Positions 8,001 to 10,000 of a DNA stretch of 10,000 nt are shown here, piece after piece. The DNA lies in NCBI GenBank assembly GCA_020216745.1, contig JAIWNQ010000020.1, forward strand, positions 1-10,000. The letters are read 5' to 3'. The translations under genes were made by a program, and so were the position numbers. Within the stretch, counting starts at the first letter, position 1. Every line of letters begins with the position of its first letter. The stretch comes from Candidatus Hydrogenedens sp. GTDB taxonomy: Bacteria > Hydrogenedentota > Hydrogenedentia > Hydrogenedentales > Hydrogenedentaceae. The notes under the pieces are model-generated. The model did no database searches. It saw only the letters and a list, made by a program, of their open reading frames with translations, and was not told where the DNA came from.

Positions 8001-8667
8001 TAAGTTTTTGGGTTAGATTACGATAGCGTTGTGCTATTTGAGCCTGCCGTTTTAGACTGCGGAGTTGCCGTTCTACCTCAGCGATAACATCTTGAAGACG
8101 GAGCAGATTCTGTTCTGCTGATTCTAATTTACGGACTGCAATTTTACGACGGGATTTATATTTAACAATACCTGCGACTTCTTCGAACAGATAACGGCGG
8201 TCTTCAGGATGTGTGCTGATAATTAAATCAATTTTCCCCTGTCCTATAATAGAGTAAGAATCTGTTCCTACGCCAGTATCCATAAATAGTTCTGTAATGT
8301 CTTTAAGTCGGCAGGGGGATTTATTAATAAAGTATTCCCCATCCCCTGTACGATATACCTTACGAGTTATTTGAATTTCATTAAAGTCAACGGGTAATTT
8401 GCCATCATGATTATCAAAGGTAATAGTGGCTTCAGCCATGCCGAGAGCAGAACGATTTTCACTTCCATTGAAAATGACTTCTGCCATCTGCATGGTTCGA
8501 AGTTCTCGCGTGCTTTGTTCGCCTAATACCCAGCGAATAGCATCAAGGATATTACTCTTCCCACATCCATTGGGTCCAACTATCACCGTTATCCCCGGAT
8601 TAAAGGATAATGCAGTCTTTTCAGCAAACGATTTGAAACCTATAAGTTCTATCTGTTTTAGATACAT
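5086..8667 (-). CDS. smc: Chromosome segregation/condensation ATPase SMC
   Basis: This 1193-residue protein is a full-length bacterial SMC, the ATPase of the SMC-ScpAB condensin that organises and separates the chromosome. The N-terminal head has Walker A GPNGCGKS at 31-38 and the Q-loop Gln143 in IIGQGK. A long coiled coil runs from about 170 to 500, a hinge from about 505 to 670 (with ALGGNINNIVV and the closing SGAVTGG at 662-668), and a returning coil from about 680 to 1040. The C-terminal head has signature LSGGEQ at 1096-1101, Walker B CILDEVD at 1121-1127 with catalytic Glu1125, and His1156. The coil is rich in glutamine. The ATG at 8667 has AAAAAGG only 3 bases away and a stronger AGGAGG 15 bases away. 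The gene sits between ymdB and a glycosyltransferase, with no ftsY, rnc, scpA or scpB visible. Confidence 0.98.
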   Translation of the reverse strand: MYLKQIELIGFKSFAEKTALSFNPGITVIVGPNGCGKSNILDAIRWVLGEQSTRELRTMQMAEVIFNGSENRSALGMAEATITFDNHDGKLPVDFNEIQITRKVYRTGDGEYFINKSPCRLKDITELFMDTGVGTDSYSIIGQGKIDLIISTHPEDRRYLFEEVAGIVKYKSRRKIAVRKLESAEQNLLRLQDVIAEVERQLRSLKRQAQIAQRYRNLTQKLKEFEVRNAWFLFNTLQEKIHDLRHELNEKKRNYHEKVNLQTKLETEEEQNYLKRSEIEKLLSEKREQFHNLETNLEHLESQLGLHQRELEYLSLRKKETEQEKQHLSFRLQEIKNEIVQLEQKKIELSNQIKELGNTLESTKKEEEKQLKQIQQTELELTKKQQFLIDHINSKNQIQSRIQILQSQQQSIQKHIAEIQETIQTHEKTRNDLEQQKQQLDMEIQKKQVHIKELIKKTEQVQFELSETEKRIQQAEEKHQQLRERISRIEARLHSLNELRERYEGFASGVRAVMNAKNEGLLGGEHILGPIGDLIRTERGYELAIESALGGNINNIVVQTADSAKIAIAFLKEHWAGRVTFLPLDTLRPSTTPSYPELDPHPGVIGPAIDFVHVDTPIIPALQYLLYNTYLVQTIDDAIQIARTYQQYPKLVTMEGEIINQSGAVTGGRTKQEARGLLTRVSEIEELEQQQATTNQHIQETAEHIKQYNEQLELLKQQIRALQDEQNNWSLQIQQIQIERARLVAQQEQISSLITQLSASINDLENEASKINAEVTKTDQEAHLIIKDDTQLKSEIDQQQQELNQYRNGLERIRQRITNLLVHATELTSQLQEVDNNLARLAQETSNVETTSDESSKQTQNLTNEIKLVQEKIADTRAQLTQLSETRQVAQQELVQIQEQYQNHIQNFEQVSRTIKDLHAELQKNQEELHQLELELSQINQQAQFLRQRILEEYQLELDMLSSTDVGSDEWDETEREQQIEQIRQQIQRLGTVNPMAVEEYEEQSKRYEFLISQQKDLNQAREKLQEVIRRIDETVLIMFTQTFKEVGEHFKEFFRRLFNGGHARIYLIDENDPLESGIEIEARPPGKKPQSIHQLSGGEQALTAIALLFAIFKTKPSPFCILDEVDAPLDDTNISRFLEIVKEFTHSSQFIIITHNKQTMACADAIIGITQQERGVSEIVSIKLKELVEATS

Positions 8668-8682
8668 GAACCTTTTTATTTG

Positions 8683-8725
8683 CCTCCTGTTTCATGATTA
8701 TAAAAGAAAGAGCCATAGTTTTTCA
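8683..8725 (-). promoter_or_regulatory. Possible promoter and oddly spaced ribosome binding site ahead of smc
   Basis: On the minus strand, TATAAT at 8702-8697 is a perfect -10 hexamer in the 58-base gap between ymdB and smc. At 17 bases the -35 is TGAAAA (8725-8720), matching three of six consensus bases. Just downstream, AGGAGG at 8688-8683 is an excellent Shine-Dalgarno match but lies 14 to 15 bases from the ATG. A second weaker AAAAAGG ends 3 bases from it. The arrangement could allow smc to be transcribed separately from rny-ymdB. A leader starting from this -10 would be very short, with the AGGAGG near its 5' end. Confidence 0.3.
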
Positions 8726-9511
8726 TTATGTATTTTTTATCATAATTCGTTCAATCCGTGTCGCCTTCCCATTCTTTTCATCTATTTCCAATACAACAGC
8801 ACAAAACACGGTGGGTCCACTTGCTACTTCCCATTTTTTAGGAATCCCTGTGACGAAACGGAGAAGTACTCGGTCAATCTGCATGCCGATAACTGAATGG
8901 TATGGTCCGCACATCCCAATATCAGAAATGTAAGCAGTTCCGTTCGGTAGTATCCATTCATCGGCAGTTTGCACATGCGTATGTGTTCCTACAATGGCAC
9001 TGCATTTGCCATCAAGATACCAGGCAAGTGCCAATTTCTCCGCAGTGGCTTCTGCATGAATGTCTATAATAATTATTGATGTTTCTTTGGATATTTCGTT
9101 GACGACTTCCTCTGCACGACGGAAAGGACAGTCCACAGGCTCCATAAAAACCCTGCCTAATAAGGAAATAACCCCTACTTTTATCCCATTATTGGTGCTT
9201 AAAATCATATAATTCTTACCAGGGGTTGAAGGAGGCAAATTTGCAGGCTTCACTACATCGCTATCGTTTTCTAACGCCTCTGTTATGGAGTCATACCTCC
9301 AGATATGATTACCAAGGGTAAATCCATGAATACCAGTTTTTCGTAAGGCGTTCAATGTCTCGGGAGTTACTCCCAAGCCACCAGCACTATTCTCCGCATT
9401 TGCAAGGATGAGGTCAAAGTGACGCTCTTTCTGTAATTTTGGCAGGACTTCATGCACAACAGCCCTGCCTGGTTTACCTATAATATCACCTAAAAAAAGA
9501 ACATTTAGCAT
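8726..9511 (-). CDS. ymdB: YmdB/TIGR00282-family metallophosphoesterase
   Basis: This protein has 261 residues from the ATG at 9511. The frame stays open to a TTG at 9550, but the family begins directly with a strand leading into GDI(I/V)G, as MLNVLFLGDIIG does here, and AGGGA sits 5 bases before 9511. All expected metal and active-site residues are visible: Asp9, Glu40-Asn41 (ANAEN), Asn68-His69 (LGNH), His152 (DIHAEAT), His177 and His179 (GTHTH). In Bacillus subtilis YmdB is a phosphodiesterase acting on cyclic nucleotides such as 2',3'- and 3',5'-cAMP and affects motility and biofilm choices; related proteins form oligomers with a two-metal centre. The gene follows rny after 58 bases, the same order as ymdA-ymdB in Bacillus, so joint transcription is likely. 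Cytoplasmic; no signal peptide. Confidence 0.95.
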   Translation of the reverse strand: MLNVLFLGDIIGKPGRAVVHEVLPKLQKERHFDLILANAENSAGGLGVTPETLNALRKTGIHGFTLGNHIWRYDSITEALENDSDVVKPANLPPSTPGKNYMILSTNNGIKVGVISLLGRVFMEPVDCPFRRAEEVVNEISKETSIIIIDIHAEATAEKLALAWYLDGKCSAIVGTHTHVQTADEWILPNGTAYISDIGMCGPYHSVIGMQIDRVLLRFVTGIPKKWEVASGPTVFCAVVLEIDEKNGKATRIERIMIKNT

Positions 9512-9569
9512 GCTTTTCCCTATCATCATACTTTTTAACAAAATTATCAATTATCATTGCATCTGTTTT

Positions 9570-10000
9570 TTACTTTGCTGTTTCAACAGCCCGCGTCTCG
9601 CGAACAACTGTTACCTTAATCTGTCCTGGATAAGTTAGCTCGCTTTCTATTTTGCGGGCTAAATCGCGAGCAAGAACCGTTGCCTCGGCGTCACTAACTT
9701 GATTTGGTTGAACCATTACACGAACTTCACGGCCAGCCTGAATTGCATACGCTTTTTCCACGCCTGGGAAGGAGGAGCAAATTGTTTCCAACTGTTCCAA
9801 CCGTTTCAGGTAAATTTGCAAACTTTCGCTTCTTGCACCGGGTCGCGATGCAGACATGGCATCTGCTGCCTGAATTAATACCGCCAATACAGAGTTGTTA
9901 GGCATATCTCCATGATGAGCACCGATAGCATTGGCAATTGTTTCGGACTCACCGTAACGTTTCGCTAAATCATGCCCAAGAACAGCATGGGCTCCTTCAA
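9570..10000 (-). CDS. rny: Ribonuclease Y, C-terminal part (5' end cut by window edge)
   Basis: The last 142 residues of RNase Y are present; the reading frame runs open to the right edge of the window, starting with [18 protein letters not shown] and AHHGD. RNase Y is a membrane-anchored endoribonuclease that starts mRNA decay in many bacteria lacking RNase E. What is visible is the end of the HD hydrolase domain, including the AHHGD stretch and [16 protein letters not shown], followed by the highly conserved C-terminal region [20 protein letters not shown] and the closing [20 protein letters not shown]. The N-terminal anchor, coiled coil, KH domain and the first His-Asp pair lie outside the window. 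An ATG at 9905 is an internal methionine of this frame, not the start. It is followed by ymdB, as in Bacillus. Nothing suggests truncation other than the window edge. Confidence 0.96.
   Translation of the reverse strand, partial: EGAHAVLGHDLAKRYGESETIANAIGAHHGDMPNNSVLAVLIQAADAMSASRPGARSESLQIYLKRLEQLETICSSFPGVEKAYAIQAGREVRVMVQPNQVSDAEATVLARDLARKIESELTYPGQIKVTVVRETRAVETAK

Noticed and set aside
8426..8896. Plus-strand reading frame of 156 codons across the smc and ymdB junction
   Set aside because: It lies opposite two well-identified genes, has no ribosome binding site, and its translation shows no family features. It is a shadow of the opposite strand.
9512..9550. Longer YmdB N-terminus starting at TTG 9550 or at the ATGs at 9529 and 9526
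   Set aside because: The extra residues precede the point where the family normally starts, and only the ATG at 9511 has a purine-rich site at a suitable distance.

Overview
The window holds seven genes that can be called with confidence and the tail of an eighth. Seven of the eight lie on the minus strand; only the small gene at the left end is on the plus strand. The DNA is AT-rich, genes are tightly packed, and most starts have AAAGGAG or AGGAG-type ribosome binding sites. RNase Y next to a YmdB-type phosphodiesterase, together with an SMC rather than a MukB condensin, points to a bacterium outside the enteric gammaproteobacteria. That combination occurs in Firmicutes and many other phyla, and I cannot name a taxon from this sequence alone.

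In transcription order on the minus strand, reading from the right edge: the C-terminal 142 residues of RNase Y (rny, cut by the window edge), a YmdB-family cyclic-nucleotide phosphodiesterase, a full-length SMC chromosome-condensation ATPase of 1193 residues, a GT4 glycosyltransferase that starts about 7 bases after the smc stop, an extended-SDR nucleotide-sugar epimerase/dehydratase, a beta-carbonic anhydrase and an aldehyde dehydrogenase. Gaps are about 55 to 65 bases between most genes, nearly none between smc and the glycosyltransferase, and 142 bases between the epimerase and the carbonic anhydrase. The last gap makes two transcription units likely: rny-ymdB-smc-GT-epimerase, and carbonic anhydrase-ALDH. 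The plus-strand gene at 136-504 encodes a DUF1330-type dimeric alpha/beta-barrel protein, converges on the ALDH gene, and is followed by a small hairpin terminator.

Functionally, rny and ymdB concern RNA decay and signalling and smc concerns chromosome organisation. The GT4 and epimerase pair looks like a piece of surface-glycan or glycolipid synthesis joined to the end of this housekeeping unit. The carbonic anhydrase and ALDH are metabolic enzymes with no obvious shared pathway.

I see no RNA genes, mobile elements, CRISPR arrays or attachment sites, and no gene-free stretch over 300 bases. I found no clearly new system. The points most worth a second look are the smc-glycosyltransferase coupling, the glutamine-rich SMC coiled coil, and a cluster of ATGAAC/GTTCAT half-sites over the start of the DUF1330 gene.
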